Shown piece by piece: positions 15,807 to 23,601 of a stretch of 35,621 nucleotides of DNA (the stretch's first letter is position 1; each line of letters begins with the position of its first letter). The notes beneath the pieces are model-generated. The model was not told the DNA's origin and did no database searches. It was given only the letters and a program-made list of their open reading frames with translations. The stretch comes from DATELY01 sp035276085. Lineage in GTDB: Bacteria > Pseudomonadota > Gammaproteobacteria > Steroidobacterales > Steroidobacteraceae. The stretch covers positions 1 through 35,621 of the forward strand of contig DATELY010000135.1 in the NCBI GenBank assembly GCA_035276085.1, read 5' to 3'. Made by a program: the position numbers and the translations under genes.

Positions 15807-17176
15807 GCCGCGACGTTCGATTTCAATGAAGGCATCCGCTTTGCGAGGAAGTAAAGCAGGATCAAAGCCGGCACGCTGAGGCTCGAGGTGTAGAGAAAGA
15901 AGGCCTCGTACCCAATTGCGTCCACCACGAATCCCGAAGTCCCCATCAGCAGTTTGCCGGGCATCGCGTACAACGAGGACAACACCGCGTACTGCGTGGC
16001 AGTGTAGCGCGCGCTCGTCAGATTCGAGAGAAACGACACGAGCGCCGTGCCATGGATACCGATGGCGACATTGTCGAGGCTATTCGCGAGCGCCAGACCG
16101 ACAATGGATGCACTGTCGGTGGCCGCAAGAATGGAGAAGCCCACGTTTGAGCACATCACCATCACACTGCCGGCAACCAGTGCTCGTGTATTACCCAGCT
16201 TCGCGACGACCACACCACCGATCACGACTCCGACCATTGAGGCGATGAGCCCAAAGCCTTTCACGACGGCAGCCACCTGTTTCAGTGTGTAGCCGTGATC
16301 GAGGTAAAAGGGATTGGCCATTACTCCCATGGCGTAGTCGGTGAGTCGATAGGAGCCGATGAATGCGAAGATCAACAGACCGAGTCGGAGCCCATAGCGA
16401 GTGAAGAAATCGGCGATCGGGCCCACGATGGCCGCCATGAACCAGGCCCCGGCATTGCGCAGCCAGTCAGGCCAATGCGCACGTTCGGCAACCCACGCCG
16501 TGACACGATGCTCCGCTTCGGCACTCTTTGTGCCTTCGCGCGGCGTGGGCTCGCGGGTGAGCAACGTTGTCAGTACACCTACGCTGGTGAGTCCCGCCAT
16601 GCTGAGATACGCAACAGTCCAACTGTAATCGGCAGCCAACCATAGCGCGCCCGCGCTACCGACCATGATCGCGATTCGATAGCCGAGCTGATACGCCGCG
16701 GCCATGCCGCCCTGCATGCGCTCACTGGCAGACTCGATACGCCACGCATCTATGGCGATATCCTGAGTAGCGGCGCAAAACGCGACGAACAGGGCAAGCG
16801 CGGCGATGTGGAGGACGTTAGTTGCAGGGTCGGCGTGGGCGATGCTCATGAGGCCCAGAGCGATTCCAAATTGCGCGACCATCATCCAACTGCGGCGACG
16901 TCCCAGCATGCGCGTGAGGAGCGGTACCGGTACGCGATCAACGGCGGGCGCCCACAAGAACTTGATGGAATAGACGATGCCGACCCAGGCCAGCATACCG
17001 ATCGTGGCGCGTTCGATGCCTGCTTGTCGCAGCCACGCCGACAGCGTGCTGAAGACCAGCATGAAGGGCAGGCCCGCGGAGAACCCCAGAAACAGCATCG
17101 AGAGCACCGCGCGATCGCGGTACACCAAGATTGCTTGCCACCAGGTGGGTTGTGGTTCTGCCTTCGCGTCGTTCAC
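15803..17176 (-). CDS. MFS transporter of the AmpG-like (muropeptide permease) family
   Basis: A 457-residue membrane protein with about 12 hydrophobic segments. The N-terminal pattern FLGFSAGLPFMLVFSTLSAWLRQAG, then WVGIVYSIKFLWAPAVDRV and LGRRRSWM, is characteristic of AmpG-type permeases, which import 1,6-anhydromuropeptides for cell-wall recycling. It could also be another member of that group carrying a different substrate, because E. coli-type AmpG is longer (14 helices). Translation starts at a GTG (17176) without a strong ribosome binding site. The stop overlaps the Rieske gene start (ATGA). No ampD, nagZ or beta-lactamase gene is nearby. Confidence 0.85.
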   Translation of the reverse strand: MNDAKAEPQPTWWQAILVYRDRAVLSMLFLGFSAGLPFMLVFSTLSAWLRQAGIERATIGMLAWVGIVYSIKFLWAPAVDRVPVPLLTRMLGRRRSWMMVAQFGIALGLMSIAHADPATNVLHIAALALFVAFCAATQDIAIDAWRIESASERMQGGMAAAYQLGYRIAIMVGSAGALWLAADYSWTVAYLSMAGLTSVGVLTTLLTREPTPREGTKSAEAEHRVTAWVAERAHWPDWLRNAGAWFMAAIVGPIADFFTRYGLRLGLLIFAFIGSYRLTDYAMGVMANPFYLDHGYTLKQVAAVVKGFGLIASMVGVVIGGVVVAKLGNTRALVAGSVMVMCSNVGFSILAATDSASIVGLALANSLDNVAIGIHGTALVSFLSNLTSARYTATQYAVLSSLYAMPGKLLMGTSGFVVDAIGYEAFFLYTSSLSVPALILLYFLAKRMPSLKSNVAA

Positions 17177-17339
17177 AGCGCGCGCTCAACCCGCCAAACC
17201 AGGAGCACGATTCGCAACGCGAGGACACGACAGCTCTGTTGTTCCATGACGGCAGTATAAGTGGTCGACATCGAATCAGTGCACGACACACCCGCTCTTC
17301 CTCTACAGTGAAAGCCTCAACGGCGCTACGATTGCTGGC

Positions 17340-17978
17340 ATGAACCAACACGACTTCATCCGTCTCTGCCTCGACCTCGGCGTCCTGCGATTCGGCGAAT
17401 TCAAGCTCAAGTCCGGACGCATGAGCCCGTACTTTTTCAATGCGGGCCTGTTCAACACCGGGCGCGCGCTGGCGGAGCTGGGGCGCTACTACGCGCAGAC
17501 GATTCAGAGCTCGGAGTTGCTGTTCGATCTGCTGTTTGGCCCCGCATACAAGGGAATCCCGTTGGTCGCGGCAACCGCGGTCGCGCTCGCGGATCATCAC
17601 GGCCGCTCATTGCCGTGGGCATTCAATCGCAAAGAGGCGAAGGACCACGGTGAAGGTGGATCGATCGTCGGCGCAAGTCTGGGTGGTCGCGTGCTGATCG
17701 TCGACGATGTGATGACCGCGGGAACGGCATTGCGCGAATCGCTGCAAATCATCGAAGCGCACGGCGCGGTACCGGCCGGTGTGGTCATCGCGCTCGATCG
17801 CCAGGAGCGCGGTACGGGCGAGCTCTCAGCGGTTCAAGAAGTCCAGAGTCGCTATGGGTTGCCGGTGCACAGCATTCTCAAGCTGTCGGATCTGATCTCT
17901 TATTTAGAACAACAGAGCGATCCTGGACAGCTCGAGGCCATGCGGCGCTATCGCGAAGAATACGGCGTCAAAGTGTGA
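17340..17978 (+). CDS. pyrE: Orotate phosphoribosyltransferase
   Basis: A 212-residue enzyme of pyrimidine biosynthesis that joins orotate to PRPP to make orotidine 5'-phosphate. The N-terminal FGEFKLKSGRMSPYFFNAG substrate region, the FNRKEAKDHGEGG flexible catalytic loop and the PRPP-binding motif VLIVDDVMTAGTA (about 118-130) are all intact. Length matches E. coli PyrE (213). The ATG at 17340 has no clear Shine-Dalgarno. It is divergent from the MFS gene (163-bp spacer) and stands alone, without the rph neighbour seen in enterics. Confidence 0.97.
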   Translation: MNQHDFIRLCLDLGVLRFGEFKLKSGRMSPYFFNAGLFNTGRALAELGRYYAQTIQSSELLFDLLFGPAYKGIPLVAATAVALADHHGRSLPWAFNRKEAKDHGEGGSIVGASLGGRVLIVDDVMTAGTALRESLQIIEAHGAVPAGVVIALDRQERGTGELSAVQEVQSRYGLPVHSILKLSDLISYLEQQSDPGQLEAMRRYREEYGVKV

Positions 17979-17998
17979 CGCAAGCCGCTAAGCTTGCG
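17979..17998 (+). terminator. Hairpin directly after pyrE
   Basis: The stem CGCAAGC (17979-17985) pairs with GCTTGCG (17992-17998) over a 6-nt loop, starting at the base after the pyrE stop. No T-run follows, so it may stabilise the 3' end or terminate weakly. Confidence 0.4.
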
Positions 17999-18065
17999 CG
18001 CCAGCTTTGGACGGGATGCAACCGTGACGGCAGAATAACCGGCGCTTTCGGGGGTACTGGATGAT

Positions 18066-18722
18066 ATGCGCTCAAGCGTGAGGACTTCGCTGGTGCCAAT
18101 TTTGATGGCTGCGGTGGCCATCTCTGCGCCCGTGGGCGCAGCACAAAAACCCTCTGCCGACAGGGAAGCCTTCTACCGCTGCCGCGACGCCAAGGGACAG
18201 GTCCACTATGGCGACAGCATACCGGCGGAATGCCACGACATGGACACCGAGGTCTTGAACCAGCACGGCATGGTCGTACGCGAGATCGAGGGTGCCCGCA
18301 CGCGGCAAGCGCGGCTGGGACGTGAGTCGGCGGACAAATCCGCGCGTGAGCAGCGTGAGGCCGAAGCTCAGCGCGACCGCATGCTCATCGACACGTATCT
18401 CACGGTGGCTGACATCGAGCGCTTGCGCGATCAGCGTCTGGAACTGCTGGAAGCGCAGTTCAAGGTCACGCAGCAAAGCATCGCCAACCTGCAGGAGCGG
18501 CAGACCCGCATCCAGCAGCAGATCGCGCGCTTCAAGCCGTACAGCAAGGACCCCAACGCGCCGCCGCTCCCCGACCATCTGGCCGAAGAGATGGTGAACA
18601 CCGTGAACGGGCTCCAGGTGTATCGCGCGACGCTTGCCGACAACAAACGCGATCAAGCCGCGTTGCGCGCGGCGTTCGACCGCGACATCCGTCGCTTCAA
18701 AGAGCTGAAAGGGATTCGTTAG
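18066..18722 (+). CDS. Secreted DUF4124-domain protein with coiled-coil tail
   Basis: A 218-residue protein. The N-terminus has a Sec-type signal peptide (basic start, LVPILMAAVAISAPVGA, cleavage probably after residue 25). A DUF4124-like module follows (about 35-60; FYRCRDAKGQVHYGDSIPAEC). The remainder (about 75-215) is charged and helical with heptad-like character, probably a coiled coil. DUF4124 proteins are common periplasmic proteins of Proteobacteria with no defined biochemical role. The ATG at 18066 follows a G-rich stretch that could serve as a ribosome binding site. It ends 1 bp from the convergent dut stop (18724), so no independent terminator fits between them. Confidence 0.85.
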   Translation: MRSSVRTSLVPILMAAVAISAPVGAAQKPSADREAFYRCRDAKGQVHYGDSIPAECHDMDTEVLNQHGMVVREIEGARTRQARLGRESADKSAREQREAEAQRDRMLIDTYLTVADIERLRDQRLELLEAQFKVTQQSIANLQERQTRIQQQIARFKPYSKDPNAPPLPDHLAEEMVNTVNGLQVYRATLADNKRDQAALRAAFDRDIRRFKELKGIR

Positions 18723-18723
18723 C

Positions 18724-19188
18724 TTACTTCGTGCCGGAGCTGCCGAAGCCGCCCGCGCCGCGAACCGACGCGACGAAGTCCTCGACGATTTCGAAGTCCA
18801 CTTGCACTACGGGCACCAGCACGAGCTGCGCGATGCGCTCGCCGGGCTGGATCGTGAATGCGGTTTGACCACGATTCCAGCACGAGACGAACAACTGACC
18901 CTGGTAGTCGGAATCGATCAGTCCAACGAGATTGCCGAGCACGATGCCGTGGTTGTGGCCCAATCCCGATCGCGGCAGCACGATCGCGGCCAAGCCCGGA
19001 TCGCCAATGTGAATCGCGAGACCGGATGGAATGAGCTCGCTCGCGCCGGGATCGAGCGTAAGCGGCTCCTTCACGCAGGCACGCAAGTCCACGCCAGCCG
19101 ATCCGTCGGTCGCATAGGAGGGCAACGGAAACTCACGACCGAGGCGCGCATCGAGGATGCGCACTTGCAGCGGCCGACGTGAGCTCAT
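18724..19188 (-). CDS. dut: Deoxyuridine 5'-triphosphate nucleotidohydrolase (dUTPase)
   Basis: A 154-residue trimeric dUTPase that hydrolyses dUTP to dUMP and pyrophosphate, keeping uracil out of DNA and feeding dTMP synthesis. All five family motifs are visible: DGSAGVDLR (28-36), PRSGLG (72-77), GNLVGLIDSDYQG (85-97), GERIAQL, and the C-terminal GAGGFGSSG arm that closes over the active site. Length fits the family (E. coli about 151). The ATG overlaps the coaBC stop (ATGA at 19188-19185), so dut is the coupled second gene of a coaBC-dut operon, an order conserved in Gammaproteobacteria. Confidence 0.98.
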   Translation of the reverse strand: MSSRRPLQVRILDARLGREFPLPSYATDGSAGVDLRACVKEPLTLDPGASELIPSGLAIHIGDPGLAAIVLPRSGLGHNHGIVLGNLVGLIDSDYQGQLFVSCWNRGQTAFTIQPGERIAQLVLVPVVQVDFEIVEDFVASVRGAGGFGSSGTK

Positions 19189-20444
19189 GCGTGTTGGCTC
19201 ACGCGTGCGGCATTCGAAACGGGTGCGGGAGAGGATTTGCGGGCACGGTAGCGCTCGGCGATCAGCGCCACGAGCTGCTGTGCCAGCTCGGATTTGGCCG
19301 TGCGGCCCAGCTGCCGCCGACCGCCGGGCCAGTAGACGGTCAACGCGTTGTCATCGCAGTCGAAACCCAAGCGATCACCGACTTGGTTGGCCGCAATCAT
19401 GTCGAGGCGCTTCTTCTCCATCTTGCCGAGCGCGTACTTTTCCATCTGATCGGTTTCGGCCGCGAAGCCGACCAGGAACGGACGCTGTTCGAGTTGCGAC
19501 ACGGTCGCGAGGATGTCCGGCGTGCGCGTGAGCGAGAGCGACATCGTGTCGGCGGTTTTCTTGATCTTCTCGCAGGCGATTTCGCAGGCGCGATAGTCCG
19601 ACACCGCAGCTGAAGCGATGAAGATATCGGCGGCGCCGATGTGCTGACGAACTGCGCACATCATTTGCTCCGCGCTCTCGACATCGATGCGGGTGACACC
19701 GGACGGCGAACAGATCTGTACGGGGCCGCTCACCAAAATGACTTCGGCGCCGGCTTCTTGGGCCGCCTGGGCAACGGCAAAACCCATTTTCCCGGAGCTG
19801 CGGTTGCTGATGAAACGAACGGGGTCAATGCGCTCCCGCGTGGGACCGGCGGTAACCACGACTTTCAAACCTTGCAGCAGCCCTTTGACCGGCGAGTCGG
19901 TTCGCGGCGGCGACAGGATCAAATCGGCCAGCTGTAAGGGCTCGAGCATGCGACCCAACCCAACTTCACCGCACGCCTGCTCGCCCGCGGCTGGACCCAG
20001 CACCTGTACACCGCGCTCGGCGACGAGCGCGACGTTCGCCTGTGTCGCCGGGTTCGCCCACATTTGCTGATTCATCGCGGGCGCGACGGCAATCGGCGCT
20101 GTCGTGGCGAGACAGAGCGTCGCCAGCAAATCGTCTGCCAACCCGTGCGCCAGGCGGGCAATGAAATCGGCGGTCGCGGGGGCGATCACGATCTGGTCCG
20201 CCCAGCGCGCGAGCTCGATGTGCCCCATGGCCGCTTCGGCCGCTTCATCCCAGAGATCGGTACGAACCGGTCGGCCCGACACGGCTTGCAGCGTCAACGC
20301 GGTCACGAACTGCTGTGCACCCGCGGTCATGACGACCTGCACTTCGGCACCGCGCTCGCGTAGGCGGCGGACGAGATCCGGCGCCTTGTAGGCTGCGATG
20401 CCGCCAGTGATGCCGAGCAGGATGCGTTTGGGAGGCTCGTTCAT
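19185..20444 (-). CDS. coaBC: Bifunctional phosphopantothenoylcysteine decarboxylase / phosphopantothenate-cysteine ligase
   Basis: A 419-residue fusion enzyme for two steps of coenzyme A synthesis: ligation of cysteine to 4'-phosphopantothenate (CoaB) and FMN-dependent decarboxylation (CoaC). The CoaC half has the flavoprotein motif GITGGIAAYK (11-20), H75, the PAMNQQMW substrate motif (about 123-129) and active-site C158 in EQACGEVG. The CoaB half (about 190-419) has VVVTAGPTRERIDPVRFISNRSSGKMG and KIKKTADTMSLSLTRTPDIL. The ATG at 20444 is chosen over a longer frame (from 20531) because homology begins there and the length then fits (E. coli 406). No strong ribosome binding site is seen. 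A mobile-like element lies 160 bp upstream. Confidence 0.97.
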   Translation of the reverse strand: MNEPPKRILLGITGGIAAYKAPDLVRRLRERGAEVQVVMTAGAQQFVTALTLQAVSGRPVRTDLWDEAAEAAMGHIELARWADQIVIAPATADFIARLAHGLADDLLATLCLATTAPIAVAPAMNQQMWANPATQANVALVAERGVQVLGPAAGEQACGEVGLGRMLEPLQLADLILSPPRTDSPVKGLLQGLKVVVTAGPTRERIDPVRFISNRSSGKMGFAVAQAAQEAGAEVILVSGPVQICSPSGVTRIDVESAEQMMCAVRQHIGAADIFIASAAVSDYRACEIACEKIKKTADTMSLSLTRTPDILATVSQLEQRPFLVGFAAETDQMEKYALGKMEKKRLDMIAANQVGDRLGFDCDDNALTVYWPGGRRQLGRTAKSELAQQLVALIAERYRARKSSPAPVSNAARVSQHA

Positions 20445-20605
20445 GCGCCGGATTATGGTCGCCGGCCCGGTAACAGCAAAGTGATGAAGCGAACAAACTC
20501 GCCGACGCCTGCAACCGAATGAGCATTTCAATATGAACGCAGGCGATTTAGCTCTCCCGAATGGCGCAGGGGTGCCGCACGATGCGCGCCAGCCTGGTGC
20601 AGCGG

Positions 20606-20894
20606 CTAGGGCCTGTTAACACTCTGAGTCATGGGCTGCGACGAACGATGGCGGTCCAGAGCAAGGCGCGACGACCGCTGCGTACTTGACGTACTCGAGG
20701 GAGGAGTAACGATGCTCTGGACCGCCATCGTTCGTCCCATAGAAGGTATTTATTCATTTGATGGGTGCGCTTCTAAGCGTCTGCTGCCGCGTTACAAAGG
20801 TTGCCCATATCGACATATGGGCTGCGCTTTGCGCCTTGCATCAGACGCTTAGAAGCGCACGCAGCCCATGACTCAGAGTGTTAACAGGCCCTAG
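20606..20894. mobile_element. MITE-like element, 289 bp, with perfect 35-bp terminal inverted repeats
   Basis: The terminal arms (20606-20640 and 20860-20894) are perfect 35-bp inverted repeats beginning CTAGGGCCTGTTAACACT. Inside are a perfect 23-bp inverted repeat (20641-20663 with 20713-20735), a perfect 19-bp inverted repeat (20765-20783 with 20842-20860) and, within the second, an 8-bp hairpin (20803-20810 with 20815-20822). A single strand could fold into a stem with two arms, like a three-way junction. There is no coding capacity. The outermost CTAG at both ends may be a target duplication. It lies in the divergent coaBC/radC spacer and ends 9 nt before the radC start codon. The 160 bp between coaBC and the element hold no gene. 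Confidence 0.85.
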
Positions 20895-20903
20895 GACGAG
20901 CAC

Positions 20904-21578
20904 ATGTCGATTCGGAATTGGCCAAGCGAAGAACGCCCGCGCGAGAAACTGATACGACTCGGGCCGCAAGCGCTTTCCGAGGCGGAGTTGATCGCCATCC
21001 TGCTGCGAACCGGCATCCGCGGCCGCTCCGCCATGGATCTGGCGCGCGACCTTCTCGTTCAGTTTGGCTCGCTGCGCGGCATGCTGACCGCCGATTGCGA
21101 GGCCGTTTGCCGGGCGCCGGGATTGGGGCCCGCGCGTTTTGCGGCATTGCAAGCTGGCCTGGAGCTGGCGCGCCGGCACTATCAGGAGCTCATGCAGGTC
21201 GGGCCGGCGCTGACGAACCCGCGCGCCACGCGTGATTTTCTGCGCATGCGGTTGCGCGATCTGCCGCACGAGGTGTTTTGCTGTGTATACCTCGACAATC
21301 GGCACCGGGTCATGGCGTTCGAGGAGCTGTTTCGCGGGACGATCGACGGCGCCAGCGTTCACCCGCGGGAAGTCGTCAAACGGGCGCTGGCACGGAATGC
21401 GGCCGCGGTGATCCTGGCCCACAACCATCCCAGTGGAATCGCCGAACCGAGCCAAGCCGACGAATTCATCACGCGGCGGCTGAAGGAGGCGCTGGGACTG
21501 GTCGACATTCGTCTCCTTGACCACCTGATCGTGGGAGACGAGCGCTGCGAGTCACTAGCCGAGCGCGGGCTGTTGTAG
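20904..21578 (+). CDS. radC: RadC family JAB-domain protein
   Basis: A 224-residue protein with an N-terminal helix-hairpin-helix-like region (about 20-95; LSEAELIAILLRTG, APGLGPARF) and a C-terminal JAB/MPN-type metalloprotein domain. The metal-binding pattern H173-x-H175 in LAHNHPSG with D186 in PSQADE is intact. Despite its name the family's role in DNA repair is unproven. The ATG at 20904 has AGGA about 7 nt upstream, and this motif straddles the right end of the 289-bp element, so the insertion helped shape the ribosome binding site. The order coaBC/radC/rpmB/rpmG/mutM matches the classical gammaproteobacterial arrangement. Confidence 0.95.
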   Translation: MSIRNWPSEERPREKLIRLGPQALSEAELIAILLRTGIRGRSAMDLARDLLVQFGSLRGMLTADCEAVCRAPGLGPARFAALQAGLELARRHYQELMQVGPALTNPRATRDFLRMRLRDLPHEVFCCVYLDNRHRVMAFEELFRGTIDGASVHPREVVKRALARNAAAVILAHNHPSGIAEPSQADEFITRRLKEALGLVDIRLLDHLIVGDERCESLAERGLL

Positions 21579-21611
21579 GAAAGCGCAGGCGGCGAAACGG
21601 GGCGTGGCCCG

Positions 21612-21640
21612 TTGCCGCGGCTCGGCCCCGCTGGTATAAA
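21612..21640 (+). promoter_or_regulatory. Sigma70-type promoter of rpmB-rpmG
   Basis: The -35 box TTGCCG (21612-21617), a 17-bp spacer and the -10 box TATAAA (21635-21640) are followed by a GC-rich discriminator. Transcription would start near 21647, leaving a leader of about 57 nt before the rpmB ATG at 21704. Confidence 0.7.
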
Positions 21641-21703
21641 GCGCGGCTTGTCTGGCGGCCCAGGGGCTCACCCTTCCCGCTATCCCGTTCGAAGGAATTC
21701 GTC

Positions 21704-21940
21704 ATGTCCAGAGTCTGTCAGATCACCGGCAAGCGGCCGATGACCGGAAACCGCGTCTCGCACGCCAACAACAGGCGCCGCCGTCGTTTCCTGCCTAACC
21801 TGCACGTGCAGCGCTTCTGGCTGGAAAGCGAGCGTCGTTTTGTGAGCCTGCGAATCTCCACTCGCGGCCTGCGGACGATCGAGAAGAACGGCATCGAGAA
21901 AGTGGTCGCCGACCTGCGCGCCCAGGGCGTGTCGGTCTGA
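21704..21940 (+). CDS. rpmB: 50S ribosomal protein L28
   Basis: A 78-residue basic protein with the L28 signature from its first residue (MSRVCQITGKRPMTGNRVSHANN, then RRRFLPNLHVQRFW and LRISTRGLRTIEKNGIEKV). Length equals E. coli L28 (78). It binds 23S rRNA in the large subunit. It is the first gene of the rpmB-rpmG pair, with a sigma70-type promoter about 60 bp upstream; rpmG follows after 16 nt. Confidence 0.98.
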   Translation: MSRVCQITGKRPMTGNRVSHANNRRRRRFLPNLHVQRFWLESERRFVSLRISTRGLRTIEKNGIEKVVADLRAQGVSV

Positions 21941-21956
21941 CCGGAGGTATCCAGCC

Positions 21957-22112
21957 ATGCGTGAAAAGATCAAGCTCGTTTCCACGGCCGGCACCGGTCA
22001 CTTCTACACCACGACCAAGAACAAGCGCCTCCATCCCGACAAGATGGAAGTGAAGAAATTCGATCCGAAGGCACGTAAGCACGTGGCCTACAAGGAAGCC
22101 AAGATCAAGTAA
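21957..22112 (+). CDS. rpmG: 50S ribosomal protein L33
   Basis: A 51-residue protein with the L33 pattern REKIKLVSTAGTGHFYTTTKNKR and KKFDPKARKHVAYKEAKIK. No cysteines are present, so it is the zinc-independent form. It is a few residues shorter at the N-terminus than the 55-residue E. coli protein, but GGAGG sits 8 nt before the ATG at 21957, which supports this start. It is too short for many ORF finders. It is co-transcribed with rpmB and followed by an intrinsic terminator. Confidence 0.97.
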   Translation: MREKIKLVSTAGTGHFYTTTKNKRLHPDKMEVKKFDPKARKHVAYKEAKIK

Positions 22113-22142
22113 CCGTCGTCCGACGATGGTTGCAGCAAGAAG

Positions 22143-22164
22143 GCCCGCTCACGCGGGCTTTTTT
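22143..22164 (+). terminator. Intrinsic terminator of rpmB-rpmG
   Basis: The stem GCCCGC (22143-22148) pairs with GCGGGC (22153-22158) over a TCAC loop, followed by six T residues (22159-22164). Confidence 0.9.
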
Positions 22165-22201
22165 GTCTGCGCATGTAACGCAGTTGGGGGTCGCCAAAAC
22201 G

Positions 22202-22227
22202 AAAGAACCGCCCGAAGGCGGTTCTTT
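22202..22227. terminator. Bidirectional terminator between rpmG and the desaturase gene
   Basis: An 11-bp perfect stem, AAAGAACCGCC (22202-22212) with GGCGGTTCTTT (22217-22227), and a CGAA/TTCG tetraloop. The A/T flanks would give U-tracts in both directions. It lies 23 bp beyond the convergent desaturase stop (22251) and mainly serves that gene, with back-up for rpmG. Confidence 0.85.
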
Positions 22228-22250
22228 ACTGGCCCAGATCGATCTGAGAC

Positions 22251-23429
22251 TCAGGCTGTCTGCGGCAAAGCGTAGCTGCGCATCGTCACCGCGTACTCCT
22301 GCAGAACCTTGATGCCGCTGGCTTCTGCCTGGGCCACCCACTCCTTCAGGTGCTGCACGAGCTTTTCATTGCTCATGTTGGCTCCGCTCCACATCACCTG
22401 CAGACGCTCGCGAAACTCGTGCACGGTCTTCAGCGTGTGGTTGTGCGCGAGCACTTCGTTCAACTTCGTGCGCGCCTTGGCATCGAGCAGCACGGGCTGA
22501 CGCACGAGCAAGCGCTTGGCGCGATTGCTGAGCACTTTGCCCACTCGGACTCGCTCGGAACGGAACGCCGGCAGCGTGACGTGCTTGGTGTAGTCGCGCA
22601 GCACATGCATGCGGTTGACGATCACCGCGCGCACGGTTTCCAGGTCGACGTGCTTCGGCGCTGCCTTTACCGGCGTCGGCGCAACGCGGATCACCTGTGC
22701 GAGCCCGAAGAAGCTCAAGACCTTGATGTAGAACCAGCCGATGTCGAACTCCCAGGGCTGAATGGAGAACTTCGCCGAGCTCGGGAACGCATGGTGGTTG
22801 TTGTGCAGTTCTTCGCCCGCGACGATGAATGCCCAGGGCACCACGTTCCGAGCCGCGTCCGAACATTCGAAGTTGCGATAGCCGTAGTAGTGCCCGATGC
22901 CGTTGATGACGCCGGCGGCCATGAGCGGATTCGCCAGCATCTGCACGGCGATGATGATGATTCCCGGTACGCCGAACAGCACCAGGTCGGTGATCACCAT
23001 CAGGATGATCCCGAAATTGCGATGACCCGCGTACAGGTTGCGCTCCAACCAGTCATCGGGTGTGCCGCGGCCAAACTTTTCCTGGAGTTCCGGATCGCGC
23101 GCGGACTTCTGATACAGCTCCGCACCTTCCAGCAGCACCTTCTTCAAGCCCAGAACCACCGGGCTGTGCGGGTCGTCCGCGGTCTCGCAACGGGCGTGGT
23201 GCTTGCGATGCACGGCAACCCATTCCTTCGTGATCATTCCCGAGCTCATCCACAGCCAGAAGCGGAAGATGTGGCGCAGCACCGGATGCAGATTCAGGCT
23301 GCGATGCGTAGCATCGCGGTGCAGGTAGAGCGTCACGCCCATGAAGGTGAACTGCACCATCAGGAACGCGACCAACACATAGCCCCAGAAGCTGAGGTCC
23401 ACAACGCCGTAGAGGAAATCGAGGTTCAC
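22251..23429 (-). CDS. Membrane fatty acid desaturase (delta-9 acyl-CoA desaturase type)
   Basis: A 392-residue di-iron integral membrane desaturase that inserts a double bond into acyl chains using O2 and external electrons, adjusting membrane fluidity. The three histidine boxes are intact: HRDATH (about 37-42), HRKHH (74-78) and HNNHH (209-213). Hydrophobic pairs surround them. The overall pattern (YLHRDATHRSLNLHP, FRFWLWMSSGM, ADDPHSP) resembles Pseudomonas DesB, about 394 residues. I chose the GTG at 23429 over the longest frame (GTG 23546) because the length then fits, and because a good promoter at 23473-23501 would start transcription downstream of 23546. It is divergent from mutM. No electron-donor reductase is adjacent. 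Confidence 0.9.
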   Translation of the reverse strand: MNLDFLYGVVDLSFWGYVLVAFLMVQFTFMGVTLYLHRDATHRSLNLHPVLRHIFRFWLWMSSGMITKEWVAVHRKHHARCETADDPHSPVVLGLKKVLLEGAELYQKSARDPELQEKFGRGTPDDWLERNLYAGHRNFGIILMVITDLVLFGVPGIIIIAVQMLANPLMAAGVINGIGHYYGYRNFECSDAARNVVPWAFIVAGEELHNNHHAFPSSAKFSIQPWEFDIGWFYIKVLSFFGLAQVIRVAPTPVKAAPKHVDLETVRAVIVNRMHVLRDYTKHVTLPAFRSERVRVGKVLSNRAKRLLVRQPVLLDAKARTKLNEVLAHNHTLKTVHEFRERLQVMWSGANMSNEKLVQHLKEWVAQAEASGIKVLQEYAVTMRSYALPQTA

Positions 23430-23472
23430 TTCAGTAAGACCCTGGTCGAGACCGCCGGAATTTTGACGATCG

Positions 23473-23501
23473 ACTATAGCGGAGGGGCGTGGGGCGAACA
23501 A
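23473..23501 (-). promoter_or_regulatory. Sigma70-type promoter of the desaturase gene
   Basis: On the minus strand, a -35 box TTGTTC (23501-23496), a 17-bp spacer and a -10 box TATAGT (23478-23473). The predicted start near 23466 gives a leader of about 37 nt to the GTG at 23429. No clear DesT-like palindrome was seen. Confidence 0.6.
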
Positions 23502-23601
23502 ATGAGCCAATCCCCGTACGTGAGTGGAAAGTGAGAGCCGGCGCACGGGACTGACGTGACGGCGCTACCATTCCAACGCATAACGCAATGCAAAAGTAAC
23601 A

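Noticed and set aside
22350..23534. A 394-codon plus-strand open frame
   Set aside because: It is the mirror of the desaturase gene, which has all three histidine boxes.
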